From Pseudothauera nasutitermitis (GTDB taxonomy: Bacteria > Pseudomonadota > Gammaproteobacteria > Burkholderiales > Rhodocyclaceae): a DNA stretch of 64,000 bases. The notes under the pieces were generated by a model. That model worked only from the letters and a program-made list of their open reading frames with translations, did not search any database and was not told the origin of the DNA. The stretch covers positions 372,001-436,000 of the forward strand of contig NZ_SSOC01000006.1 of assembly GCF_004801295.1 (NCBI RefSeq), in the 5' to 3' direction. How positions within the stretch are numbered: the first letter of the stretch is position 1; each line of letters opens with the position of its first letter. Below, in pieces: positions 57,236-64,000 of the stretch. The translations under genes and the position numbers were made by a program.

Positions 57236-57769
57236 CATGGCGAACGCGGCACCCTGTCGGTCCTTGGAGGACAGTATGGGGTCGATGCCGTCCAGGGGCC
57301 AGGCGATTGCCAGCTTTGGGTCATCCCAGGCGATACAGCGTTCGTGTTCGGGTGAGTAGAAATCGGTGGTCTTGTACAGGAACTCGGCATGCTCCGTCAG
57401 TGTGAGAAAGCCGTGTGCGAAGCCTGGAGGAATCCACATCTGCTTCTTGTTATCGGCGGACAGGGTTTCGCCGACCCACTGGCCGAAAGTGGGGGAGTGC
57501 GGGCGGATGTCCACCGCCACGTCGAACACCGCCCCCAGGCTTGCACGTACCAGTTTGCCCTGGGCGTGAGGCTCGATCTGGTAATGCAGGCCGCGCAGCA
57601 CGCCCCGTGCGGAGCGGCTGTGATTGTCCTGGACGAAGCGCGTTTCGAGTCCGGTGGCTTCCTGGAAACTATGCTCGTTGTAGCTTTCGAAGAAAAAGCC
57701 GCGCTCGTCGCCGAATATCCGGGGAGTGAACACGAACACGTCTGGAATGGCGAGTGGGGTTGCCTGCAT
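57203..57769 (-). CDS. rfbC: dTDP-4-dehydrorhamnose 3,5-epimerase
   Basis: A 188-aa cupin-fold epimerase, the third step of dTDP-L-rhamnose synthesis. FTPRIFGDERGFFFESYN, DNHSRSARGVLRGLHYQ with the catalytic His, and WIPPGFAHGFLTL are full RmlC signatures. Start ATG 57769 overlaps the rfbA stop by one base (TGATG). It runs into the end of the convergent GT9 gene. rfbB and rfbD are not in the window. Confidence 0.95.
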   Translation of the reverse strand: MQATPLAIPDVFVFTPRIFGDERGFFFESYNEHSFQEATGLETRFVQDNHSRSARGVLRGLHYQIEPHAQGKLVRASLGAVFDVAVDIRPHSPTFGQWVGETLSADNKKQMWIPPGFAHGFLTLTEHAEFLYKTTDFYSPEHERCIAWDDPKLAIAWPLDGIDPILSSKDRQGAAFAMLRTSASDQSA

Positions 57770-58644
57770 CAGAACACCTTTGTCTGCAGCAGACTCAACA
57801 GATACTGCCCGTAGCGATTCTTCGCCAGGGGCTCGGCAAGCGCGCGCAGCGCCGCGTCGTCGATCCAGCCGTTGCGCCAGGCCACCTCTTCCGGGCAGGC
57901 GATCTTCAGCCCCTGCCGGCTCTCCAGGGTGGCGATGAACTGGCTGGCATCGAGGAGGCTCTCGTGCGTGCCGGTGTCCAGCCACGCGTAACCGCGCCCC
58001 ATGATCTGCACGGAAAGTTCGGCACGCTCCAGGTAAAGGCGGTTGAGGTCGGTGATCTCCAGTTCTCCCCGGGCGGAGGGCGTGAGTTGCCGGGCGAACT
58101 CGACGGCGCGTCCGTCGTAGAAATACAGGCCGGTAACCGCATAGTTGGATTTGGGGCGAACCGGCTTCTCTTCCAGGGAAAGCGCCTTGCCGGCGGCATC
58201 GAACTCGACTACCCCGTAACGTTCCGGGTCATGCACGTGGTAGGCGAATACGCGAGCGCCGTGCTGCAACCGGCTGGCTTCGTGCAGCAGCAGGTGAAAG
58301 TCATGGCCGTGGAAGAGGTTGTCACCCAGCACCAGCGCGCAGGGCTCTCCATCGATGAATTCCTCGCCGATCAGGAAAGCCTGGGCCAGTCCATCCGGGC
58401 TGGGCTGCACCGCATACCGGAGGTGCAGGCCCCAGTGCGCACCGTCGCCCAGCAACTGCCGGAAGCGGGGGGTGTCCTGGGGTGTGGAGATGATCAGGAC
58501 GTCGCGGATGCCCGCCAGCATCAGGGTGCTGAGCGGGTAATAGATCATCGGCTTGTCGAACACCGGCAGCAACTGCTTGGAAACGGCCAGGGTGGCGGGG
58601 TGCAGGCGGGTGCCTGCGCCGCCGGCGAGGATGATGCCTTTCAT
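57769..58644 (-). CDS. rfbA: Glucose-1-phosphate thymidylyltransferase
   Basis: A 291-aa nucleotidyltransferase, the first step of dTDP-L-rhamnose synthesis. [20 protein letters not shown] near residues 8-27 and [20 protein letters not shown] are RmlA signatures; [16 protein letters not shown] and GLYFYD follow. Full length. First gene of the - strand rfbA-rfbC pair, 106 bp from the porin stop. Confidence 0.96.
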   Translation of the reverse strand: MKGIILAGGAGTRLHPATLAVSKQLLPVFDKPMIYYPLSTLMLAGIRDVLIISTPQDTPRFRQLLGDGAHWGLHLRYAVQPSPDGLAQAFLIGEEFIDGEPCALVLGDNLFHGHDFHLLLHEASRLQHGARVFAYHVHDPERYGVVEFDAAGKALSLEEKPVRPKSNYAVTGLYFYDGRAVEFARQLTPSARGELEITDLNRLYLERAELSVQIMGRGYAWLDTGTHESLLDASQFIATLESRQGLKIACPEEVAWRNGWIDDAALRALAEPLAKNRYGQYLLSLLQTKVF

Positions 58645-58694
58645 GGTTCTGTGTTCGCCGAAAAATCCTATTCTGGGCGAAATCTTCGAGTGCA

Positions 58695-58726
58695 GAAATA
58701 AAAAACGGGCGCCGAAGCGCCCGTTT
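58695..58726 (-). terminator. Rho-independent terminator after the first porin
   Basis: Stem arms 58703-58712 and 58717-58726 (10 bp, AAACGGGCGC) around CGAA. Read on the - strand the hairpin is followed by a T-rich tract at 58705-58695. It begins about 25 bases past the porin stop at 58751. Confidence 0.88.
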
Positions 58727-58750
58727 GCCGTTCAAAACGTCCGGAGACGA

Positions 58751-59875
58751 TCAGAACTTGTGGCGCAGACCGATGTTGATGCCACGCTTGTAGTTGCTTT
58801 CGTTGCGGAACACGGAGTCGAATGCCAGATCATCGCCCACCTTGTCGCTGCTCAACTTGGCGTAGGCGGCGTACAGGTTGGTGCGCTTGGACAGGTCGTG
58901 GGTGTAGCCGATGGAGAACTTCTTGGCATCGCGGTCCTTAAGACCGGTGGAGGAGCTGTAGTCCAGTTCGGTCTTGATGTAGGACACCAGCACCTTGCCG
59001 GCTTCGCTGACCGGGATGGTCGCACCGACCAGCCAGGAGGTCTGGGTGTTCTTGATGCCAAGGGTATCGATAGCGTCGCCGGACAGCTTGCTCTTGCCGT
59101 ACAGGGCGCTCAGGCGAACCGCACCGAAGTCATACGCACCGCCCAGATCCCAGACGCTGTTCTTCGCGTCGTTGTTGGAGGTGCCATCGAGGCTGTCGAT
59201 GGTGATGCGGTGGTAGTTCAGACCGACCAGCAGCGGGCCGTTCTTGTACACCGGGTTGATCGCCCAGACCTTGGCGTCGGTGCTCTTGGTGTTCTTCTCG
59301 GTAGCGCTTTCGTCGGCGAGACCGTTGGCGGTGTAGGCCGCGGTCACGGTCAGGCCGCCGAAGTCCGGAGAAACGTAGGCGACCACGTTGTCCAGGCGGA
59401 TCGCGCCAGCGCCAAGGTCGGCGCCAACGGCGGAGTTCACGCCGGTGGCGTACAGGTTTTCGACGTTACCCACGGTGCCGGTGTTGAACGGATCGATGGA
59501 ATCGAAGAAGGTGTGTTGCGGGGTGTACTGACGGCCGAAGGCAAAGGTACCGAAGTTGCCGACCAGGGCCAGGTAGGACTGGCGGTTGGTGCTGCCGCCG
59601 AGCAGGCCGCCGCTGGTGTTGCGGTCGACGTTGAGGCCCTGTTCCAGCACGAAGGCGACCTTCAGGCCGTTGCCCAGGTCTTCCACGCCGCGGAAGCCGA
59701 TGCGGCTGCCGGACTGCAGGCCGGAGTCGATGCCGCTGCGGTTCTTGTGGGTGCTGGAGCCGCCCAGGTTGGAGAAGCCGACGTCAACCAGGCCATAGAC
59801 GGTGACGTTGGATTGGGCGAAAGCCGGAGCGGAAACCAGGCCAGCGACGGCCAGCGCGATCAGTTTCTTCTGCAT
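58751..59875 (-). CDS. Gram-negative porin (betaproteobacterial OmpC/Porin_4 type)
   Basis: A 374-aa outer-membrane trimeric porin. The signal peptide is about 1-20 (ending PAFA), the mature start is QSNVTVYGLVDVGF, and the GSRIGFRGVEDLGNGLKVAFVLEQG block is the family signature. It ends in NIGLRHKF with the C-terminal Phe needed for Bam-dependent assembly. GAGGAGAATTAC precedes ATG 59875. Its paralogue lies directly upstream, separated by 246 bp that contain that gene's terminator. Confidence 0.95.
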   Translation of the reverse strand: MQKKLIALAVAGLVSAPAFAQSNVTVYGLVDVGFSNLGGSSTHKNRSGIDSGLQSGSRIGFRGVEDLGNGLKVAFVLEQGLNVDRNTSGGLLGGSTNRQSYLALVGNFGTFAFGRQYTPQHTFFDSIDPFNTGTVGNVENLYATGVNSAVGADLGAGAIRLDNVVAYVSPDFGGLTVTAAYTANGLADESATEKNTKSTDAKVWAINPVYKNGPLLVGLNYHRITIDSLDGTSNNDAKNSVWDLGGAYDFGAVRLSALYGKSKLSGDAIDTLGIKNTQTSWLVGATIPVSEAGKVLVSYIKTELDYSSSTGLKDRDAKKFSIGYTHDLSKRTNLYAAYAKLSSDKVGDDLAFDSVFRNESNYKRGINIGLRHKF

Positions 59876-60063
59876 GTAATTCTCCTCTTGCATGAAGTGG
59901 AGGTCGCGGTTGCCCGCGGCCTGTGGACCTCTCTAACGAGGGGTTGGGGCGATTCTGCAAACCTCGGCCACGGGAGACAAGTTTTCGACACCGAAAAGTC
60001 ATGGGGTCTGAAAAAAACTGTAGCGTTCACGCAACGTATTGCAGATCGCATATGCAAGAGGGG

Positions 60064-60097
60064 GCAAAAAGCGAAAACGGGCGCCTGGGCGCCCGTT
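60064..60097 (-). terminator. Rho-independent terminator after the second porin
   Basis: Arms 60076-60084 (AACGGGCGC) and 60089-60097 form a 9-bp stem with loop CTGG. On the - strand a T-rich run (TTTTCGCTTTTTG) follows. It lies about 25 bases past the stop at 60122. Confidence 0.85.
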
Positions 60098-60121
60098 GGG
60101 TCAAGGCCGTACCACCGGTGC

Positions 60122-61180
60122 TCAGAAGCGGTGGCGGATACCCACATTCAGGCCATTCTTGTAGCCGGTGTTGTTTTCCACCACGCCCGAGCCGCTGTTG
60201 GTGAAGCGCATCTCGTCGGAGCGCTTGGCATAGGCCGCGTAGAGATTGGTGCGCTTGGACAGATCGTGGAAGTAGCCGACGGCGACCTGCTTGCCCTCGA
60301 TGTTGTTGCCGGCGATCTTCTTGTCGTATTCGGCGTTGACATAGGAGACGGCCACCTTGCCGGCGGCGCCGACCGGAATGCTGGCGCCGAGCATCCACTG
60401 CTTGCGGTCGTTGTCACCGTAGGTGGCGTGGTTGTCGTAGTCGATCTCGCCGTACAGCACGCTCAGGCGCAGCACGCCGAAGTCATAGGCGGCACCCACT
60501 TCCCAGGTGCTGGACTTGTTGTCCTGGGTGGCGGTTTCGGCCTTGGTGCGGATGTAGTTCAAACCGACCAGCAGCGGCCCGTTCTTGTACACCGGATGCA
60601 GGGCGAAGACTTTCAGGTTGGTGTCCGGCGTGTTCTTGGGGATGGCGGCCTCGTCCGCCGTGCCATTGGCCGTGTAGGCGGCAGTCAGGCTGAAGCCGCT
60701 GAAGTCGGGCGTAACGTAGGCGATGACGTTGTCGAGCCGGCTGGCGGTTTTCGCATATACGCCGTTGGCCTGGCCGACGGTGCCACCGCCAAACGGGTCG
60801 ACGGCGTCGACGAACTTGTGCTGCGGGGTTTCCTGGCGACCCAGGGCCACGGTACCGAAGCCGCCGGAGAGGGCGAGGAAGGATTGGCGGTTGGCGTTGC
60901 TGCCGAGCAGGCCAGCAGTGGAGTTGCGGTCGACGTTGATGCCCTGTTCCAGTACGAAGGAAGCCTTCAGGCCGTTGCCCAGGTCTTCGACGCCGCGGAA
61001 GCCGATGCGGCTGCCCGATTGCAGGCCGCTGTCGAGGCCGCTGCGGTTCTTGTGGGTCTTGCTGCCGGAACGGTGGTCCAGGCCCATATCTACGACGCCG
61101 TAGACAGTGACGTTGGATTGAGCGAACGCCGGGGCGGCAACCAGGGTGGCGACGGCCAGTGCGATCAGTTTTTTCTGCAT
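60122..61180 (-). CDS. Gram-negative porin (paralogue of the 58751-59875 gene)
   Basis: A 352-aa outer-membrane porin. The signal peptide is near-identical to that of its neighbour (MQKKLIALAVATLVAAPAFA), then QSNVTVYGVVDMGLDHRSGS and the shared GSRIGFRGVEDLGNGLK block; the C-terminus is NVGIRHRF. The two genes are tandem duplicates that have diverged in their loop regions and each has its own terminator. AGGAGATTCAC precedes ATG 61180. Confidence 0.95.
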   Translation of the reverse strand: MQKKLIALAVATLVAAPAFAQSNVTVYGVVDMGLDHRSGSKTHKNRSGLDSGLQSGSRIGFRGVEDLGNGLKASFVLEQGINVDRNSTAGLLGSNANRQSFLALSGGFGTVALGRQETPQHKFVDAVDPFGGGTVGQANGVYAKTASRLDNVIAYVTPDFSGFSLTAAYTANGTADEAAIPKNTPDTNLKVFALHPVYKNGPLLVGLNYIRTKAETATQDNKSSTWEVGAAYDFGVLRLSVLYGEIDYDNHATYGDNDRKQWMLGASIPVGAAGKVAVSYVNAEYDKKIAGNNIEGKQVAVGYFHDLSKRTNLYAAYAKRSDEMRFTNSGSGVVENNTGYKNGLNVGIRHRF

Positions 61181-61489
61181 GTGAATCTCCTGTGCATGAT
61201 TGGGACGCGCTGATCTGCGCCCGGAGAGCCTCTCGAAGCGAGAAGTCGGGCCGATTCTGGAAGCCGTTTGCGACCCCAATGTGACGGTGCAGGGGCGAAA
61301 GGGGAGAATGGGTTTTTCAGGTGAATTGTGTTGTATTGGCGCAACATTTCGGGTGTGCCGATCCGGTGAAAACACTGCTGGCCGGGCCGGTACTGCGGAT
61401 GTCGCGAACTGGAGTGCCGCGGCAGGCGCCACGACTGACCCTTGTTCCCGGAGAAGTTATACTTCGTTGTGTAACTTGAAGGAGGTGCC
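61181..61489. other. 309-bp divergent intergenic region (porin / toxin-antitoxin)
   Basis: No coding frame is supported. The right part contains the promoter, operator and ribosome site of the antitoxin gene; the left part must hold the - strand porin promoter, but no clear -35/-10 pair stood out. Confidence 0.5.
61435..61476 (+). promoter_or_regulatory. Promoter and palindromic operator of the toxin-antitoxin pair
   Basis: CTGACC (61435-61440) and TATACT (61458-61463) are separated by 17 bp, a plausible sigma-70 promoter. Overlapping the -10 is an 8-bp inverted repeat with one mismatch, arms 61455-61462 (AGTTATAC) and 61469-61476 (GTGTAACT). This is where antitoxins of this type usually bind to repress their own operon. 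Confidence 0.6.
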
Positions 61490-61729
61490 ATGGAAGCGAC
61501 GACCAGGGACTTGCGCCTGCATACGGCCGAGGTGCTGGCGGCGGCGGACCGCGGGGAGCGGGTGGTGATCACCTACCGGGGACGTTCGCGCGCCGTCCTG
61601 ACCCGTTGGGAAGGCGCCGAGCGGGCCGCGGGCGCCGCGCGCAACCCCGCTTTCGGTTTGTGGTGCGACAGCGGTGAGGCAGTCGACGATCAAATCCGGC
61701 GCCTGCGTCAGGGCAGGGAATTGCCGTGA
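61490..61729 (+). CDS. Type II antitoxin, Phd/YefM-like
   Basis: A 79-aa DNA-binding antitoxin. The N-terminal part MEATTRDLRLHTAEVLAAAD, then GERVVITYRGRSRAVL, is the Phd/YefM fold (T-x-x-L-R-x-x..., GE-x-V-x-IT). The C-terminal half, with GLWCDSGEAVDD and RRLRQGRELP, would wrap the toxin. GAAGGAGGTGCC gives a strong ribosome site. The stop overlaps the toxin start. Confidence 0.88.
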   Translation: MEATTRDLRLHTAEVLAAADRGERVVITYRGRSRAVLTRWEGAERAAGAARNPAFGLWCDSGEAVDDQIRRLRQGRELP

Positions 61730-62106
61730 TGCTGGTGGATACCGATGTGCTGATCTGGAATCTGCGCGGCAATGCCAGGGCTGCAGACTTGCTGGATGCT
61801 GCGCCGGGGTTCTCGATTTCCGCGGTGACGTATATGGAACTGGTGCAGGGCATGCGCGACAAGCGTGAACTCAGGGCGATCAGGCAGGCGCTGTCGTTCT
61901 GGTCGGCACGCATCGCGCAGATCGATACGGCGGTGTCGGCGCGTGCGTGCTTTCTGGTGGAACAGCACGCGTTGTCCCACGCGATGCGCCTGGCCGATGC
62001 CTTGATCGCGGCGACCGCGCTCGAATTGGGGGCAGTCCTGCTTACGGCCAACGACAAGCACTACAAGGCGGTGGATGGGCTGGAACTGAAGGTGTTCCGG
62101 CCGTAG
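61729..62106 (+). CDS. PIN-domain toxin (VapC-like ribonuclease)
   Basis: A 125-aa PIN-domain RNase. Acidic metal-site residues: D4/D6 in MLVDTDVLIW, E37 in SAVTYMELVQG, D90 in MRLADALIAATA, and N108-D109 in LTANDKHY. Start ATG 61729 overlaps the antitoxin stop (TGATG); a GTG three bases earlier is possible. Targets in this family are tRNA or rRNA loops, unknown here. It lies between a porin and an LPS-kinase-like gene. Confidence 0.92.
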   Translation: MLVDTDVLIWNLRGNARAADLLDAAPGFSISAVTYMELVQGMRDKRELRAIRQALSFWSARIAQIDTAVSARACFLVEQHALSHAMRLADALIAATALELGAVLLTANDKHYKAVDGLELKVFRP

Positions 62107-62149
62107 CCGGCTTGGTGCAAGGTCGTGGAGCCGCAGGAAAACGACCAGA

Positions 62150-64000
62150 TCAGCGCTTGAGTTTGCGGTAGAGCGCCGTCCCTCGCAGGCGGCGCTTGAG
62201 GGCGGCCTTGAGGTCGTAGAAGGCGAAGCCGGCGCGCTGCAAGGGCGTGAAGCGGCGCCCGAGGCCCTGCAGGTAGAGCGCCATGAAGGCTTCCCGGCCT
62301 TCCGGGTGCAGCTTGTGGCAGGCGCGCGCGAGGTCGGACAGGCGCCGGCGCAGCGGTACGCCCTGCGGGTAGAGGCGGATGCGGGCGGTGTCGATGAGGG
62401 CGAATTCCAGTTCGCCCGGTGCGGCGGGCTTCACCAGAATGTTGCCGCCGGACAGGTCGCGGAAGAAGATGCCGCGCCCGTGCATGCGCAGCAGGAAGGC
62501 GGCGAGCTGGGCATACACCGTTTGTGCCGCGAGGCCGGCGTGGGCCTGTTCGCCGCGTGCATAGGCGGAGAACAGCTGGCCCACCGAAGTCTGGCCTGTC
62601 ACGTACTCGCAGGTATACCAGTTGAGGGTGAGGTCGCGGCCGCTGCGCTGTTCGAACCAGGCCACCGGCGCGGCGGAGCCGAGCCCGCGGCGCAGCAGTT
62701 CACAGGCGCCGTTCCAGCTTCTGCGCGCCTTGGAGGGTTTGAGGCGGTCGAGCAGTTTCTTGTGCAGGTGGTGTTTGACCGGCTGCTTGACGGCCAGCCG
62801 GGCTGCGGGGTTGCGCGGGTCGGGCAGCGTCCAGATGGCATTGCGCGCGTGGCGCAGAGTGTCGGCCTCCCGCGGGCCGCCGACGTGTTCGGGATGCAGG
62901 GCGTGGATCAGGGCATCGGCTTGCGGGCCGTCGGCCGCGCGCACCATGCCGTGCCAGGCGGCGTCGCGGTAGTAGTAGTGCAGGCCGCCGCCGTGGGCGT
63001 GTACGGCAAGGCCGGGCAACGGGGCGGCGGCAGGGGAAACGGCGGGGGCCTGGTCCGCCGGCCAGGCGAGATAGAGCGGCTTTTCGGTGACGGCGAGCGT
63101 GGCGAGGCGGGTTTCGAGGGCCGGGGTGCCGCTGAGTTCGCCACCGTCCCGGTCGAAGATGCGCACGGTGGCGAGGGCGGCGGTGTCGTAGAGGTCGGGC
63201 AGTGCCGCCGCGCGGGCATTGGTGGTCCATACCACGTGGATCTGGCGCGTACCGTTCTCGAAGGCGTGTACTTCCAGTTCCTGCCCGTGGTTCAGGCGGC
63301 CGCGGTAGATGCTGCCGGGAATCAGGCGGTTGAAGGCCGCCAGAGCATGGAAGGCCGGGCGCGGACGGTATTCCGGGCCGGTGACCGAAGCATAGTGGGT
63401 GATGCGTTCGAGCGCCGGATAGGGTTGCGCACCGTCGTCGATGAGACCTTCGCGGTGGCAGGCCAGCGGACCCCAGCCAGCATGTTCCAGCGCGCCGGAG
63501 GCGGCGCACAGGACGAAGTAGCGGGTGAGGTAGTCGGCCTGCTTCTGTTCGCTGTCCGGCAGGCGGCGTTCGATGCGCGGCAGGGTCCAGAACGCGGCGG
63601 GCGACACCAGCCGCGGTACACCGGCCTGGGCGCCGATGCGTGCCAGCAGGCGGGCTTTCTTGACGAGGTTGAAGCGGATCAGCGGGGCGAGGCGGCGGCC
63701 GAGAATCTTGTGGTCCCAGCGCTCGGGGCGGATGGCGCGCTCGGCGAACAGGTTGTCGGTGTGGATGTCCGGCAACTGGCCGCAGTCGCGCAGCAGGGAG
63801 AGCAGGCCGACGTTGTAGATGGGTTCGAAGTCGGTGATGCTGGGGCCGGCCAGGGTCAGGCCGCGGCGGCGCACTTCGTCGTGGGCGATGCGCCAGGCGT
63901 CGAGCAGGCCTTCCAGGCGGTAGCCGGCCCAGCGCCGACGGTTGACCGTGGAGGTGATCTCGACGATGTCGGCAAGCGTGCCATAGCGGTCCAGCGTGTC
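62150..64000 (-). CDS. Glycoside-hydrolase-like region fused to LPS-kinase-type domain (5' end beyond window)
   Basis: The frame is open to the right edge, so only the C-terminal 616 residues are seen. Residues 1 to about 260 resemble a TIM-barrel glycosidase/cellulase-like part: DIVEITSTVNRRRWAGYRLE, GPSITDFEPIYNVGLLSLL, ASVTGPEYRPRPAFHALAAF. A beta-rich segment follows. The last 240 residues form an LPS-kinase-like fold with catalytic loop IFFRDLSGGNILVK and metal site ALIDTARIRLY. The combination is suggestive of a two-activity LPS or glycan enzyme. The N-terminal assignment is tentative; the kinase part is firmer. Confidence 0.7.
   Translation of the reverse strand, partial: DTLDRYGTLADIVEITSTVNRRRWAGYRLEGLLDAWRIAHDEVRRRGLTLAGPSITDFEPIYNVGLLSLLRDCGQLPDIHTDNLFAERAIRPERWDHKILGRRLAPLIRFNLVKKARLLARIGAQAGVPRLVSPAAFWTLPRIERRLPDSEQKQADYLTRYFVLCAASGALEHAGWGPLACHREGLIDDGAQPYPALERITHYASVTGPEYRPRPAFHALAAFNRLIPGSIYRGRLNHGQELEVHAFENGTRQIHVVWTTNARAAALPDLYDTAALATVRIFDRDGGELSGTPALETRLATLAVTEKPLYLAWPADQAPAVSPAAAPLPGLAVHAHGGGLHYYYRDAAWHGMVRAADGPQADALIHALHPEHVGGPREADTLRHARNAIWTLPDPRNPAARLAVKQPVKHHLHKKLLDRLKPSKARRSWNGACELLRRGLGSAAPVAWFEQRSGRDLTLNWYTCEYVTGQTSVGQLFSAYARGEQAHAGLAAQTVYAQLAAFLLRMHGRGIFFRDLSGGNILVKPAAPGELEFALIDTARIRLYPQGVPLRRRLSDLARACHKLHPEGREAFMALYLQGLGRRFTPLQRAGFAFYDLKAALKRRLRGTALYRKLKR

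Noticed and set aside
58553-61213. An 886-codon open frame on the + strand across both porins
   Set aside because: It is the antisense shadow of rfbA and two porins. The repetitive Val/Gly/Ala composition follows from the porin codons, and no family motif is visible.

Overview
The window looks like a chromosomal segment of a high-GC betaproteobacterium, most likely Rhodocyclales (Thauera/Azoarcus/Zoogloea-like). This is inferred from the gene complement and not from a database match: two Gram-negative porins of the betaproteobacterial type, tandem BPSS1780-family membrane proteins, a PEP-CTERM protein, a type II homoserine kinase, and housekeeping blocks (ruvAB, rng-maf-rlmH-rsfS-nadD, polA).

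Layout. Positions 1-18.5 kb are mostly housekeeping. ruvB (cut by the left edge) and ruvA are separated by a PEP-CTERM protein gene that has its own terminator. A compact branched-chain amino-acid-type ABC operon (livJHMGF) follows on the + strand. A - strand run then carries a UbiA/MenA-like prenyltransferase, RNase G, Maf, RlmH, RsfS, NadD, two BPSS1780 paralogues, homoserine kinase, a DUF2782 protein and a LOG-family protein. polA is on the + strand.

Positions 18.6-46.0 kb form a cell-surface polysaccharide locus of about 27 kb, read entirely on the - strand from an intergenic region at 45963-46183. It starts with Wzz and Wzx. A complete set of pseudaminic-acid-type enzymes follows: PseB, PseC, PseH-like GNAT, SpsF-like cytidylyltransferase, PseG and PseI. 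With it come unusual accessories: a class III aminotransferase fused to the cytidylyltransferase, an aldo/keto reductase, a formyltransferase, an LpxD-like acyltransferase, a PIG-L deacetylase and an acyltransferase-3. Then come glycosyltransferases, a Wzy-like polymerase, GDP-D-rhamnose synthesis (gmd, rmd, manC), a WcaJ-type initiating transferase and an O-antigen ligase-like protein. The block from about 26.9 to 32.6 kb is clearly AT-richer than its flanks, which suggests recent acquisition.

Positions 46.2-57.2 kb run divergently on the + strand: a carbamoyltransferase, a DUF6625-like protein, several glycosyltransferases, an LPS-kinase-like protein, a CgeB-like transferase, a pyruvyltransferase and a GT9 transferase. 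rfbA-rfbC (dTDP-rhamnose) close the locus from the other side without rfbB or rfbD. The locus is scarred at module borders by remnants of IS4-, IS5- and IS3-family elements, a decayed wecE, and two internally deleted copies of glycosylation genes found intact nearby.

Positions 58.7-64 kb hold two porins, each with a terminator, a Phd/VapC-type toxin-antitoxin pair with a palindromic operator over its promoter, and the 3' part of a large protein joining a glycoside-hydrolase-like region to an LPS-kinase domain (cut by the right edge). I saw no tRNA, rRNA or CRISPR array. The most distinctive item is the nonulosonate cluster with its cytidylyltransferase-aminotransferase fusion and internal ribosome-binding site.
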